DNA of 64,000 nt from Embleya scabrispora (GCF_002024165.1 NZ_MWQN01000001.1:5828001-5892000), one strand, 5' to 3'. Positions 45,901 through 53,955 are shown, counted from the stretch's first letter. The notes: generated by a model from the sequence alone, not told the origin. Numbers and translations: made by a program.

Positions 45901-47801
45901 GCGGGGACGCCGTGGCCGGGCAGGCCCGGGCCGGACAGGCCGTGGCCGGCCAGGTTCGGCGCCGGCAGGCTCGGCGCCGGCAGGCCGTGGTTCAGCCCGG
46001 CCGCGGGCAGGCTCGGCGCGGTCACCTGGCCGGCAGGGGCGGGCAGGTGGGCGATACCGGCACCGGCGCCCGGGGTGTTGCCGGTGACCAGGGACGGCAC
46101 GCTCGGCCGGTGGCCGGCCCCGGTCTGGACCAGGTCGAGCGCGGACAACGAGGACAGCGACGGGGCGTGCGTGACACCCGGGAGCGTGGACGGGCTGGGC
46201 AGCGCGTGTACCGCGCCGGCCGCGCCCGTGGTCGGGAGCTGTCCGATCGAGTGGAGCGCGTTGAGCTCCATCCGGCCGCTGTTCGCCGGCGTCGGCAGTT
46301 TTGCCCAGTCGCCGATCTGCACCATCTTCATGTCGCGCGCGCCGATGTCCAGGAGCGCGTCCATGCGGCGCACCGCGTCCGGCGCGAACTGCATCACCTC
46401 GCCGAGGGTGGTGGGGATGTGCAGCCCCGCAGGGGAGGTGACGGTCAGGTTCGTCGTCGGCAGGTCCAGGGCCTTCATCCGCAGCTCGTTCGCGCCGAAC
46501 CCGGACCAGTCGCCGGCCCGGATCCGGGCCAGGTCGTGCACCGGCATCTCGGGCAGCGCGCCCAGGTGCGGCATCGTCGGGATCTGGCTCAGCCCGCGCC
46601 CGCCCGCGCCGAGCAGCGGCGAGGCGTAGCGGAACTTGCCGAGCACGCCGCGCTCGTAGAAGCCGATCTGCAACGCGCGCTTGAGCCCGAACCGGCTGAT
46701 CTCGGCCGCGTCCACCGGCAGGATCAGCCGCAGCCACTTGGTGCCGCCGAGTTCGGACCTGAGGAACTTCCAGGTGCTGCCCGCGGCGCCCTTGACCATG
46801 CTCGGGATGGCGCGGAAGAGGGCCGGCATCGCCTTGAAGCCCTTGACCACCAAAAGGCCGCCCTTGAGCAGCGTGCCGCCGACCCAGGACGGCATCTTCA
46901 ACGCCGCCGCGCCCACCCACAACGCGCCCGTCTTGATCCAGCCGCCCGCGAGCCGGGCGAAGTCCTTCAGGCCCGGGATGAACGCGAACGAGCGGAACGC
47001 GCCCGCGTTGAACGCGCCCTTGAGCGCGCCCCACGCGCCCTGCGCGAAGGGCTTGATGCCCTTGGTCCAGAGGAACTTCGCGCCGTCCTTGAACAGCTTG
47101 AACAGGTTCAGGCCCTTGGTGGTCGGCGCGATCATGCCCAGACCCGCCAGGAACAGGTCGAGCAACCCGGCCTTGCCGTTGGCGACGTCCACCGCGGTCT
47201 TGACGAACAGGACCAGGTTGATCCCGATCGCCAGCAGCGCGAGCGGACCGCCCAGGAGCAGCGCGGGCAGGATCAGGATGATCGCCAGCCAGTTGAACGC
47301 CTCCCAGAACAGGTCGCAGTTCGACACCGGCTGCTTGATCCCGGTCGCCGCGCTGTTGAGCGCCTTCGCGGCGGTCTCGGCCTGGGTGCGCTGGGCGGTG
47401 CCCGCGTTGCGCGCGGTCGTGCCGTACGTGGCGCGCTGCGGATCCTCCAGGGGCAGGTCCCGACCGTTCGCCAACGCGGTGTCGGCGACCCGCTGCTGGG
47501 TCTCCATCACGTCGACGTAGGTGTGCAGCGCCTTGGCCGAGTGCTCGAACGCGTCCGCGATGCTGGTCACGAACTCCCGGAGCGGACCGCTGATCTTCTC
47601 CCGCAGCGCGTCGGCGGTCTGCCCGACGAACGCGCCGTTGCCCGTCTTGTCCAGGACCGAGTTCAACGCGTCGTCGATCTCGCGGGCGACCTTGCCCAGA
47701 CTCTCCATCGAGGTGATCAACGTGCGCAGCCGAACGGGGTCGCCCGGGGTGGGATCGGTGCTCAGGCCGATCGCGTTCCAGTCGGTGGGGCGATTGCCCA
47801 T
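39993..47801 (-). CDS. Giant repeat protein, putative type VII secretion substrate (2602 aa)
   Basis: Residues 1-130 are a helical hairpin-like ESX-type N-terminus (LRTLITSMESLGKVAREIDDALNSVL, EKISGPLREFVTSIADAFEHSAKAL). Next come hydrophobic segments (LAIILILPALLLGGPLALLAIGINLVLFVKT) and glycine-rich helices, a Pro-rich stretch (about 560-780), ten tandem units of about 64-66 residues (about 913-1570), then about 700 residues with scattered WxxFDAAG/YDADGN elements resembling YD/Rhs repeats, and a C-terminal 230-residue Gly/Ala-rich domain. No known toxin motif or adjacent immunity gene is visible, so toxin status is open. GGAG lies 11 nt before the ATG. Organised like actinobacterial polymorphic-toxin carriers; not matched to any named protein. 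Confidence 0.8.
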   Translation of the reverse strand: MGNRPTDWNAIGLSTDPTPGDPVRLRTLITSMESLGKVAREIDDALNSVLDKTGNGAFVGQTADALREKISGPLREFVTSIADAFEHSAKALHTYVDVMETQQRVADTALANGRDLPLEDPQRATYGTTARNAGTAQRTQAETAAKALNSAATGIKQPVSNCDLFWEAFNWLAIILILPALLLGGPLALLAIGINLVLFVKTAVDVANGKAGLLDLFLAGLGMIAPTTKGLNLFKLFKDGAKFLWTKGIKPFAQGAWGALKGAFNAGAFRSFAFIPGLKDFARLAGGWIKTGALWVGAAALKMPSWVGGTLLKGGLLVVKGFKAMPALFRAIPSMVKGAAGSTWKFLRSELGGTKWLRLILPVDAAEISRFGLKRALQIGFYERGVLGKFRYASPLLGAGGRGLSQIPTMPHLGALPEMPVHDLARIRAGDWSGFGANELRMKALDLPTTNLTVTSPAGLHIPTTLGEVMQFAPDAVRRMDALLDIGARDMKMVQIGDWAKLPTPANSGRMELNALHSIGQLPTTGAAGAVHALPSPSTLPGVTHAPSLSSLSALDLVQTGAGHRPSVPSLVTGNTPGAGAGIAHLPAPAGQVTAPSLPAAGLNHGLPAPSLPAPNLAGHGLSGPGLPGHGVPAPHVELQSTGFGSTVNPSAPSPTALAGGPPPTALVPDHAGNALDLLDHGPKTMPRPDGPAHAGALPTAPQPHGPGGGGELRPGTPTANQVAVAPTPPPGGHLAGPPNRLTGAQLEQLWQRDADRIGALFGKADDPLRAERIEAWRDLTSARNELGRAQQVLHDLEVRPGGSSTSSVYERDAGIAVQTASAKVETATARLDALGVNPARIDQGMAQIQAQSLLERPRPVGGTHHDLGVGTTLPTPPAAGAVPPPNTTITSHVGAGATDLDGATVRTPVRDGYRVTDPASGHSVRYGDDGRLVDEGLALHSPGEPRFIVDDGEGRPFLTNAHGDPVLGFDVTVVRGGYRVTDTAGGQTVRYRTNGAVAEQGIALGGTGAPRFVVHGNDARPPMLTNAHGKPITDRVFTPFDNGYRVTDPATGGSVRYGTNGRVVEHGIALGGLDEAHFVVPGEHGPVLTDIHGTRIDDVHVTATDGGGYRITEPTSGQSTRYHGNGTAADEGIALQGGGDAHFVVPGEHGPVLTDLHGNPITGVDVTPVNGGGYRVTEPLSGQTTRYHGNGTIADNGVALQGAPGDAHFVVPGEHGPVLTDLHGNPITGVDVTPVNGGGYRVTEPLSGQSTRYRGDGSVAEHGLVLTGFSGDPHFVLFREGRPSVLTDVHGKPITDRRLTEFDNGYHVTDPATGRSVRYDGTGTAIERELGLTELGEPHFIVDRGAGPVLTDVRGTPVAGVDVTPIGGGYRVTETAGGHSTRYTANGWVGEHGIALGGGAEPRFVVGEGTNRHVTDMLGTPMPHHTATVTDQGFRIVDTRTSVSTLHGADGALIERGIAVGGPGEARFVVGEGAGRVLTDANGVRVTDRAVTVVDNGYRVTDPATGHSFRHDTVTNTFEHGTKLGRAGQGPFAVGDTLTDLHGNPLPAEQRLTRLTAADGTHTGYRIDVVHPNSPRHGEFHEFGTNGTVTREAFNVLDDGRMTRHQYVVDHSTPTPTWRQEFHPDSPGDPFTRNEFQRGTVDTSGAANGGLRLKSSSPDQVAIFERRMLPGGTTLDAFRRTDLSGFGTFGHRTKWIEWGADGTPLAQGSRRFDTSGFGYTDVDQHFVTVREFRDTIQKFDGRAGHTLGVKGTDGWTWHRFDGAGNELASGPRTAHWDGGWSDRHGPGAGTHAGELVQKQWGELHRTDHARHYLEHPLGADGFRKASWDELSPQGKEAGKHVVEADGSTFTTTRVSEQRPPSWARKWLTDNRTDPAGNHAFLAADTRYQVFTWEKSVVGTDGSLTRGNGTRFVGDDGSSFDILADGTFARSQTKLADGSTLKAGDTVRPHADAPAGTIPWSKGDVTGYRLDTPGPGGHGWQDFRPVSNADGVVTHWEMVREGFENGNIRHYTTPDSPVHGTAGAATPAPQAPVAPNPRSNWVEYDAHGYVAGRRDTWTLAAGNEITIVARGSSTAKTWQWERLDAAGRVQESGKRVLFRSSDDPKLPFDDSFRDFDAHDNLVRERRMLDDGRYVDAWQAPGTRTWTWQKFDRAGTVMPQPGTGTHERVWWNPKAADGAGGWQATPLDGKNLLFRDRFVPTTGETLVIRETPPHITDAPARVREYGPGGATSPNTATWKEFDHSSAVRTRSALPDGQFLERDAWRGQWRRYDADGNLLARRTDGGAVITTDSLGRWRVVGSEYDFRGQVTEVRGWVRRVREGQRMPWKGDMGRIDATRFRSALAGIPDIPTTGSIHLAEAAYQSGGSVLGKKLALEFAQEFAIEFAANIIVADINARAQGKSLTETDWQKAALNAAVGGVVKGGVGAFVHENKWDGFRKLGDLKSGYGNIDGGKHWNRRPGNHDKTWANEWAGNETAVRWRSGTYDFGYSAGVGMLAGLINGSINASVFGVKGADGLTHKVFGWEALGDGGIASLSGVVSTGSVSLARIGFLNAAGGRFFHRQGVSEFLLNIGFKIGEKMFNGWLLPKVRAGIDPAWYQQKDA
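43100..45066 (-). repeat. Ten tandem ~195-bp coding repeats within the giant gene
   Basis: Each unit encodes about 64-66 residues of the form GYRVTDPATGxSVRY, GxxxExGIALGG, FVVxxxxGPVLTD, HGxPITDVDVT. Two neighbouring units (44053-44250 and 44251-44448) are nearly identical over 198 nt, marking a recent duplication; outer units have diverged. Confidence 0.85.
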
Positions 47802-47835
47802 GACCCGTCGTCTCCTCGCCGTGCTCGCCGGACCT

Positions 47836-47929
47836 CGCCGTGACCACGCCGGGGCCCACCGGACGGTTCATCGGATGACGCGTCGGGATCACGATGAACC
47901 GGACGGTGGGCCCCGGCGTGGTCACGGCG
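47836..47929. repeat. 38-bp inverted repeat in the type VII divergent intergenic region
   Basis: Left arm 47836-47873 and right arm 47892-47929 are complementary over 38 nt with only two adjacent mismatched positions: 26 bp perfect, then 10 bp perfect. The 18-nt centre contains GACGCGTC. It fills much of the 171-nt gap between the giant gene and the ESX-like gene and would lie in both 5' leaders. It may be an operator, a leader structure on both messages, or the trace of a duplication-inversion. Confidence 0.85.
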
Positions 47930-47972
47930 ACGGATCCGGCCGAGGGATCCGCGATGCCCGACGGGAGCGGAC

Positions 47973-48815
47973 GTGGTCGACTTCGCGCTGGACTACAGCA
48001 CGCTGGCCGAGGCCAAGAAGGACATGTACGACCTGGCCGACCGCATCTCGCCCACGCTCAAGTCGAGCGACTTCGCGACCCTGGGCAAGGGCGGTTACAC
48101 CGACGCCCAGGCGGTGTTCGGCGACCCCACGCTGACCGCCGCCTTCCGCAGCCTGTACCGGCTGTCCGCGGGCCCGATGACCCGCGCCGAGGACCTGCTG
48201 AAGAAGCTCGGCGACTGCTTCGGCAAGGTCGGCGACGCCTACTTCAACGCCGACGCGCAGATCACCGAGGGCCTGGGCGTGATGGGCGCCACGATGGGCC
48301 TGGCGGAGTGGCGCAACAAGGTCGCCGCCTGGAAGTACAAGCAGGACCACCTGGACGAGTGCGCCAAGCCCGGACCCGACGGCACACTCCCGGAGTTCTG
48401 CAAGGCCACCGACCCCGGCGACAAACCGCCGCTGGACAAGGTGATCACCACGCCCAACGGCGGCCGGATCGAGACCCACCTGACCCTGGACGCGGACGGC
48501 AACGTGATCAAGGAGGAGACCAAGGTCGTCAGCAACGGCCAGACGTACACCTCGGTCACCACCTACGACTCGAGTCGGCTGAACTACACCACCGTGTCCA
48601 CCGCGCCGGACGGCGGCGTGACCACCACCGAGACGCACCTGAACGCCAACGGGGGCGGCACGCAGAAGGTGGTCGACTCCGAAGGAAAGACGCATACCTA
48701 CGCGCGCGCCGACGGCAAGCACGAATGGGTGGACACCACCCCCAAGCCGCCGGAGAAGCCCGTCCCGCCGGGCGGTGGCGGTGGCGGTGGCGGGCGCATC
48801 CCGCGCCGCGACTGA
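47973..48815 (+). CDS. ESX/WXG100-like helical protein with repeat-like C-terminus
   Basis: 280-residue protein. The N-terminal 110 residues are mostly helical (YSTLAEAKKDMYDLADRISPTL, LTAAFRSLYRLSAGPMTRAEDLLKKLGDCFGKVGDAYFNAD), like an ESX hairpin but without a Trp-x-Gly turn. Residues 165-260 are beta-rich (IETHLTLDADGNVIKEETKVV, NYTTVSTAPDGGVTTTETHLNANGGG), resembling YD-repeat strands of the giant protein. The tail is Pro/Gly. GTG start with GGGAG upstream. Divergent from the giant gene across the 38-bp inverted repeat. Probably a co-secreted partner; no enzymatic motif seen. Confidence 0.75.
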   Translation: MVDFALDYSTLAEAKKDMYDLADRISPTLKSSDFATLGKGGYTDAQAVFGDPTLTAAFRSLYRLSAGPMTRAEDLLKKLGDCFGKVGDAYFNADAQITEGLGVMGATMGLAEWRNKVAAWKYKQDHLDECAKPGPDGTLPEFCKATDPGDKPPLDKVITTPNGGRIETHLTLDADGNVIKEETKVVSNGQTYTSVTTYDSSRLNYTTVSTAPDGGVTTTETHLNANGGGTQKVVDSEGKTHTYARADGKHEWVDTTPKPPEKPVPPGGGGGGGGRIPRRD

Positions 48816-48914
48816 GCCGCCGCCGTATACCCCATCGCCCGGCAGTCCCCCGTAGCTCCCCGTAGTCCCCGTTCGTCGTACCCCCACGACGAGCCGATCT
48901 TCCCTGGAGGAACC

Positions 48915-49214
48915 ATGCCCGATATCGCACTCGACTTCGGCCGCATCGACGAGGTCGCCGGCAAGCTGACCAAGGCGAAGGAGACCATCACGCCGATGAT
49001 CAACACGCTGCTGTCCGACGTGAACGGGCTGCTGGACAACGGCATGGTCTTCAAGGAGTCGAGCCCGGCCATGCGCGAGGCCTACTCGAAGTTCAACACC
49101 AGCCTGACCGCCGCCGTCGACGGCATCCTGATCTTCTCCGAGATGTTCGCCAAGATCCGCACCCAGATGCACGAGATGGACGTGGAGATGGCGAAGAACC
49201 TGAAGAAGAGCTGA
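48915..49214 (+). CDS. Small ESX (WXG100-superfamily)-like protein
   Basis: 99-residue, single-domain, Cys-free protein predicted as two helices (DEVAGKLTKAKETITPMINTLLSDVNGLL and SPAMREAYSKFNTSLTAAVDGILIFSEMFAKIRTQMHEMDVEMAKNL) joined by a turn NGMVFKES. Size and hairpin pattern fit EsxA/EsxB-type substrates, but the WxG turn is replaced. GGAGG precedes the ATG. It lies 99 nt behind the 280-residue ESX-like gene and convergent to the FtsK-type ATPase gene. Confidence 0.8.
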   Translation: MPDIALDFGRIDEVAGKLTKAKETITPMINTLLSDVNGLLDNGMVFKESSPAMREAYSKFNTSLTAAVDGILIFSEMFAKIRTQMHEMDVEMAKNLKKS

Positions 49215-49230
49215 GCCGTCGCCACACCGA

Positions 49231-49266
49231 TTCGGGCCGCTTCCCCCTGGTGGGAAGCGGCCCGAA
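49231..49266. terminator. Bidirectional terminator between ESX-like gene and eccC
   Basis: 15-bp perfect stem TTCGGGCCGCTTCCC (49231-49245) with its complement at 49252-49266, 6-nt loop, between convergent genes. Confidence 0.75.
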
Positions 49267-49296
49267 CTCGTATGCCCTGCACGCAGGTTCGCCCGA

Positions 49297-52200
49297 CTAC
49301 TCGGCCGAACGCAACACCGTCAGCGGCACCTGTACCGCCATCGGCGCGCCGTTGGGTCCGGCGGTCCACGCCCGCCCGGGGACGGGCGGCGCCGAGCGCA
49401 CCACGTTCGTCGGCAGTCGTACGCCGATCATGTCGCCCTCCTGCATGTTCTTGGGCGCGAGCAGGACGCCGCTGCGGCTGCCGCGTCGGGCCGCGGTGAG
49501 CCAACTGCCCATCGCCACCTGGAGGGCGTCGTAGGACCCCGCGTACAGCAGCCCCTGCCCCCGGTCGCGGCCCGCGACCGCCAGGTCGCGCAGGACCCGG
49601 TCGGCGGCGGGCATCCCGAGCAGTTCGGCGTCGTCCACGACCACCACGCGCGGACCGGACAACTCCGCCAGGGCCCGCTCGACCGCCTCGGCGGCGGGAT
49701 CCTCCTCGGTCAGCAGCCGCACCTGGGGATGCTGCGCCAGCCCGCGCAGCGGCGACTCGCGCGGGGTGAGCACCACCAGCGACGTGCCGCCCGCGAGCAA
49801 CGACACCGACAACGACGCGAGCGCGGTGCTGCGCCCGGTCCCGGCGGGCCCGATCACGCAGAACACCGACCTGGCCGCGAAGTCCGCCCCGATCGGCTCC
49901 GCACTGTCGCCGCCGATGCCGAGCAGCCCCCACATCGGGCGGCGTACCTCGGCCGGCACCCGCTCGTACGCGGCGGCGAACTCGACCACGCGCGGCAGCG
50001 TCGGGATCGGCACCGGCATCCGCCCGCGCGGCACCGAGGCATCGCGCCGCGCCGCCGCCGCACCGATCCGGCGCAGCGCCTCGGCCTGCTCCTGTCCGCT
50101 CGGATCGGGCGCGAGCAGCGCGACCTGACTCTCCGTCTGGGACAACACGTGCCAGCCGCGACCGGGCGAGATCACCGCCGGCACCTTGCGGATCGGCATG
50201 CCGGCCATCTGGTAGTCGCTGCGATCCGCCTGGCGCAGCAACAGCTTGTGGTCGTTGTGCGCGGACAACCGCCCGCTCAGCAGCGCCCGTTCGGACGTCG
50301 CCACGATGTGGATCCCGGCCGCCGCGCCCTCGCGCAGCAGGCGCATCGTGTCGTCCACGAGCCGGCCGCCGTCGTGGTCGTCGAGCAGCGCGACCAGGGA
50401 GTCCCAGCCGTCGAGCAGGATCACGATGTGCGCGGGCCGCTCGGCCGCCGGCAGGATCCGGCGCAACTCCACCAAGCCGGCGGCGTTGTGCGTGCTGCAC
50501 CGTTCCTGACGCTCGGTCAACTCGCGGACCAGGTAGCCCAACAGCCGCCCCATCCGCTCCATGTCGTGCCGCGAGACCACCGCGCCGCAGTGCGGCAGGG
50601 TCTCCAACGCGGCCAGTCCGCCGCCGCCCGCGTCGATCCCGTACAGGTGCACGTCGGCGCAACTCGCCGTGGCCGCCGCGGAACCCGCGAGGGTGCGCAA
50701 CACCTGGGTACGGCCCGAGCGCGGCGAGCCGATCACGTACAGGTGGCCGAACGTGGCCAGGTCCATCGTGGTCACCCGCTGCTCCTGGAGTTGCGGAACG
50801 TCCTCCAGGGCGTAGGGGATCGGCGGCGGGCAGGGGTCGGACGCGTCGACGTCGGCCCGCTCCACCGGCGGCAGGTCGTCCACCAGCACCCGCTCCGCCA
50901 GGGGCGGCAACCACGGGCTGGGCAGCGGGCGGTAGTCGGGCAGCGTCTCGGCGGCCTCGCGCAGCGCCAGGACCAGGGCGTTGAGGTCGGTCGGGTGGGG
51001 CGTGTCCGCGGTGTCCGGGCCCTCGTCGACCGTCGGCAGCGACGCGGGCCGGCCCAGGCCGGCCAGGGTCAGTTCGGTGGCGCGCACCGCGCGGGTCGGA
51101 CCGGTCTTCTCGGCGCCGCCGGGGACGGGCCGCTCGGCGCCCACCCACGCGGCCTGGAACGGCACGGCGGCGTTCGGCCCGGTGCGGATCAGCGCCCGGC
51201 CGGGCGTGCCGGCCGAGATGTGCACGGCCTCCATGGTGTCGATGATGTCCTGGCTCTCGCCCGCGTCGGTCACCCGCAGGGCGATCCGCAGGTTGGTGTT
51301 GGCGCGGATGTCGCCGGTGACCACGCCGGCCGGACGCTGGGTGGCCAGCACGAGGTGGATCCCGAGCGAACGGCCGCGCTGGGCGATGTTGATCAACCCC
51401 GTGACGAAGTCGGGCACCTCGCGCACGAGGGTGGCGAACTCGTCGATCACCAGGATCAGTCGGGGCAGCGGCGCAAGCGTGGGGTCGCCGGCGCGCTTGC
51501 CCCGGTACTCCGGGTGGTCCTTGGCGCCGACGTCGGCCAACAGCTGTTCGCGGCGCCGCAGTTCCGCGGCCAGCGACTCCAGCGCCCGGGTGGCCAGGTG
51601 TTCGTCCAGGTCGGTGACCATGCCGAGGGTGTGCGGGAGTTCGGCGCACTCGCTGAACGCGCTGCCGCCCTTGTAGTCGACGAGTACGAAGGTCAGTTCG
51701 TCCGGGCGGTTGGCCACCGCGAGCGCGGAGACGAAGCTCTGCAACAACTCGGACTTGCCGGACCCGGTGGTGCCCGCGATCAGGCCGTGCGGACCGTCGC
51801 GCACCAGGTCGATGCGCAGCGGACCGTCGTAGCCGGCGCCCAGGGTGAAGGTGGTCGAGGCCGGGCGGCGAGCCCAACGGGCCAGGAAGTCGGCCGCCTT
51901 CGGCGGTTCGGCGTCGACCAGGTCGAGCAGCTTGACGGTCTGCGGCAGGCCGCTGTCGTGTTCGGGGCTGACGTCGCGCAACGGGGCAAGCGCGCGGGCC
52001 AGTTGTTCGCACCACGCGGCGTCCACGTGGTCGGCGCGCACGTCCGTCACGTCGGGCAGTCCGGTCTGGCGCACGGTGAGGTGTCGGCCGGCGGCCAGCA
52101 CGACGGCGGTGCACTCCTCCGGCAGCAGCCGCTCGCGTTCGTCCAGGCAGACGCTGAACACCCGGGCCGCCGGGCCCTCGGTGAGCACCTGGACCATGCC

Positions 52201-53955
52201 GGGCACCTCCCGCAACTGCCGGGCGCCGTCGGCGATCACCAGGATGTCGGGGCCGCTGAACATGGCCTGGCCCATCGACGAGCCCATGCTGCGCTGTCGG
52301 CTCTGGATCTGCGCGACCAGTTCGGAGATGCGGTTGGCGGTGGACTCCGGGTCGGTGCCGAGCAGGGCGACCGGCGCGGCGGAGCGGGACTGCGGCCGCA
52401 GATGCGGCAACCACCGCACCCAGGCCCAGTCGCCGGCCCGCTCGGGAACGGTCAGCACCACCACGCGCAGATCGCGCGGGCTGTGCAGGACGGCGGACTG
52501 GATCACCAGCCAGCGGGCCAGCGCCTGGATCGGCTCGGTCGGGCCGGCCACGCCGAGCACCCCGTGGTCGGGGATCTCCACGCCGATGGGCGTATCGGGC
52601 AACGTCCAGCTCGCGGTGCGGTGGTGCTCGTCCCGGGCCGGGTCCTCGACCTCCTTGACCGACGGTTGGTCGACCGTACCGATTCGCAGCACCAGGTGGT
52701 CGGCGTCGCGGCGGCGCCGCTCCCACAGCCGACTGCCCGGTCCGGTCGCGATCAGCGCGACGGCGGCCGGGTCGGGGCCGACCTCGGCGCGGACGATGCG
52801 CTCGCGGCGCACGGCGGTACGGATGTCGTCGTGCAACACACGCAACCGGCGCCGGTACTGCACCCCGTCGAGCTGATGCTTGACCCGATTGCTGCGGCGG
52901 CCCGACACCCAGTTCGCGATCGCCATGAACGGGCTCATGATGCAGAAGATCAGATAGAAGTACGAGTGAAAGAACCCGACCATGGCCAGGCCCATCACCA
53001 GCGGCGCGATCATCACGAGCAGCGGGAACGGCACCCGGTTCGGCTCCAGCGGCGGCGAGGGCAGCCGGATCTTCTCCGCGTCCAGGTGCGGGGCGATCCG
53101 GGGCGGCCGGTTGTAGTCCAGGCCGATGCCGTCGTCGGAGGGCGTCACGTCGGCGTCCGCCTCGACCGGTCCGCACAGGCGCAGCAGCGACGGGCCGACG
53201 ACCAGATCGGACGCGTGCGGCCAGGGGGTCCCGGGTGGCGCCTGGGGGCGGATCACCGGCTCCTTCGGCGGGGCGATCCGAGCGCTCTCCCGCTCGACCC
53301 TGCGGTCGGCCTCGCGCTCGTCCTCCAGGATGCGTTCCTCGTGCTTGCGGGGCAGCGCCGCGGCGGCGGTGATCGCGTCGGTGGGCGGCGGCGCCACCTC
53401 GCGGCCGTGCACCGCGCCGTCGTCGGGCCCGGTGCGATGCCAGTACGCCGAGCCGTCCGGGCACACCGTCACCCACAGGCCCCGGGTCGGTACGCCGGAC
53501 ACCGGCAGCCGGATCGCGCACCCCTCGTCGGCGCCGATCTCGTGACTGCCCGGGCCCAGCGGCCAGACCCGGCCGGTGTACGGGCCGGACACCGCGTGCA
53601 CCTGGACCAGGGTCTGCGGATCGAAGGGATGCCGGGGGGCATGCACGCGGTCGGGTTCGGCGGGCGGGGCGCCCAGGCCCAGGACGGTGGCCTCGCGGAT
53701 CCCGGAGACGGTCAGCGGGGCCTGCGGGTCGAGCACGGTGTCGCCGAGGTAGAGCGACTGTCCGGCCGCCGGCGCCTCGCCGTCCAGGAACGCGCCCAGG
53801 TCGGCGGCGCCGGACCCGGGGGCGGTATCGGCGGGTGCGGCCGGGCGGTGCACGGCGGTTGCGAGGTCCGCCACGATGCTCCCGGGCGGGAGGTCCAGGA
53901 GATGGTCGCGGCGCAGGCCGTCCGCGGCGTCCACGGTGGTGACGGTGAGTCTCAC
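49297..53955 (-). CDS. eccC: Type VII secretion FtsK/SpoIIIE ATPase EccC/EssC with FHA domain
   Basis: 1552-residue membrane ATPase, the motor of ESX secretion. Order: N-terminal ubiquitin-like/FHA region (VQVHAVSGPYTGRVWPLGPGSHEIGADEGCAIRLP at about 118-155), charged linker, two membrane helices (about 308-345), then three FtsK-type ATPase modules. Module 1 is intact: GTTGSGKSELLQ at about 727-738, with LVDYKGGSAF and LILVIDEFATL. Modules 2 and 3 have altered P-loops, GSPRSGRTQ (about 1072) and GPAGTGRST (about 1367), with Arg for the catalytic Lys. The layout is that of Firmicutes-style EssC/YukBA rather than the split mycobacterial EccCa/Cb. GTG at 53955 with AGGAG upstream. Confidence 0.92.
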   Translation of the reverse strand: MRLTVTTVDAADGLRRDHLLDLPPGSIVADLATAVHRPAAPADTAPGSGAADLGAFLDGEAPAAGQSLYLGDTVLDPQAPLTVSGIREATVLGLGAPPAEPDRVHAPRHPFDPQTLVQVHAVSGPYTGRVWPLGPGSHEIGADEGCAIRLPVSGVPTRGLWVTVCPDGSAYWHRTGPDDGAVHGREVAPPPTDAITAAAALPRKHEERILEDEREADRRVERESARIAPPKEPVIRPQAPPGTPWPHASDLVVGPSLLRLCGPVEADADVTPSDDGIGLDYNRPPRIAPHLDAEKIRLPSPPLEPNRVPFPLLVMIAPLVMGLAMVGFFHSYFYLIFCIMSPFMAIANWVSGRRSNRVKHQLDGVQYRRRLRVLHDDIRTAVRRERIVRAEVGPDPAAVALIATGPGSRLWERRRRDADHLVLRIGTVDQPSVKEVEDPARDEHHRTASWTLPDTPIGVEIPDHGVLGVAGPTEPIQALARWLVIQSAVLHSPRDLRVVVLTVPERAGDWAWVRWLPHLRPQSRSAAPVALLGTDPESTANRISELVAQIQSRQRSMGSSMGQAMFSGPDILVIADGARQLREVPGMVQVLTEGPAARVFSVCLDERERLLPEECTAVVLAAGRHLTVRQTGLPDVTDVRADHVDAAWCEQLARALAPLRDVSPEHDSGLPQTVKLLDLVDAEPPKAADFLARWARRPASTTFTLGAGYDGPLRIDLVRDGPHGLIAGTTGSGKSELLQSFVSALAVANRPDELTFVLVDYKGGSAFSECAELPHTLGMVTDLDEHLATRALESLAAELRRREQLLADVGAKDHPEYRGKRAGDPTLAPLPRLILVIDEFATLVREVPDFVTGLINIAQRGRSLGIHLVLATQRPAGVVTGDIRANTNLRIALRVTDAGESQDIIDTMEAVHISAGTPGRALIRTGPNAAVPFQAAWVGAERPVPGGAEKTGPTRAVRATELTLAGLGRPASLPTVDEGPDTADTPHPTDLNALVLALREAAETLPDYRPLPSPWLPPLAERVLVDDLPPVERADVDASDPCPPPIPYALEDVPQLQEQRVTTMDLATFGHLYVIGSPRSGRTQVLRTLAGSAAATASCADVHLYGIDAGGGGLAALETLPHCGAVVSRHDMERMGRLLGYLVRELTERQERCSTHNAAGLVELRRILPAAERPAHIVILLDGWDSLVALLDDHDGGRLVDDTMRLLREGAAAGIHIVATSERALLSGRLSAHNDHKLLLRQADRSDYQMAGMPIRKVPAVISPGRGWHVLSQTESQVALLAPDPSGQEQAEALRRIGAAAARRDASVPRGRMPVPIPTLPRVVEFAAAYERVPAEVRRPMWGLLGIGGDSAEPIGADFAARSVFCVIGPAGTGRSTALASLSVSLLAGGTSLVVLTPRESPLRGLAQHPQVRLLTEEDPAAEAVERALAELSGPRVVVVDDAELLGMPAADRVLRDLAVAGRDRGQGLLYAGSYDALQVAMGSWLTAARRGSRSGVLLAPKNMQEGDMIGVRLPTNVVRSAPPVPGRAWTAGPNGAPMAVQVPLTVLRSAE

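Noticed and set aside
39930-47925. Two frames of about 2600 codons overlapping the giant gene, one on each strand
   Set aside because: They are shadows of the real 2602-codon gene caused by GC-rich third positions; their translations are Arg/Val- or Arg/Gln-rich without domains, and the real frame has the coherent repeats and a ribosome site.
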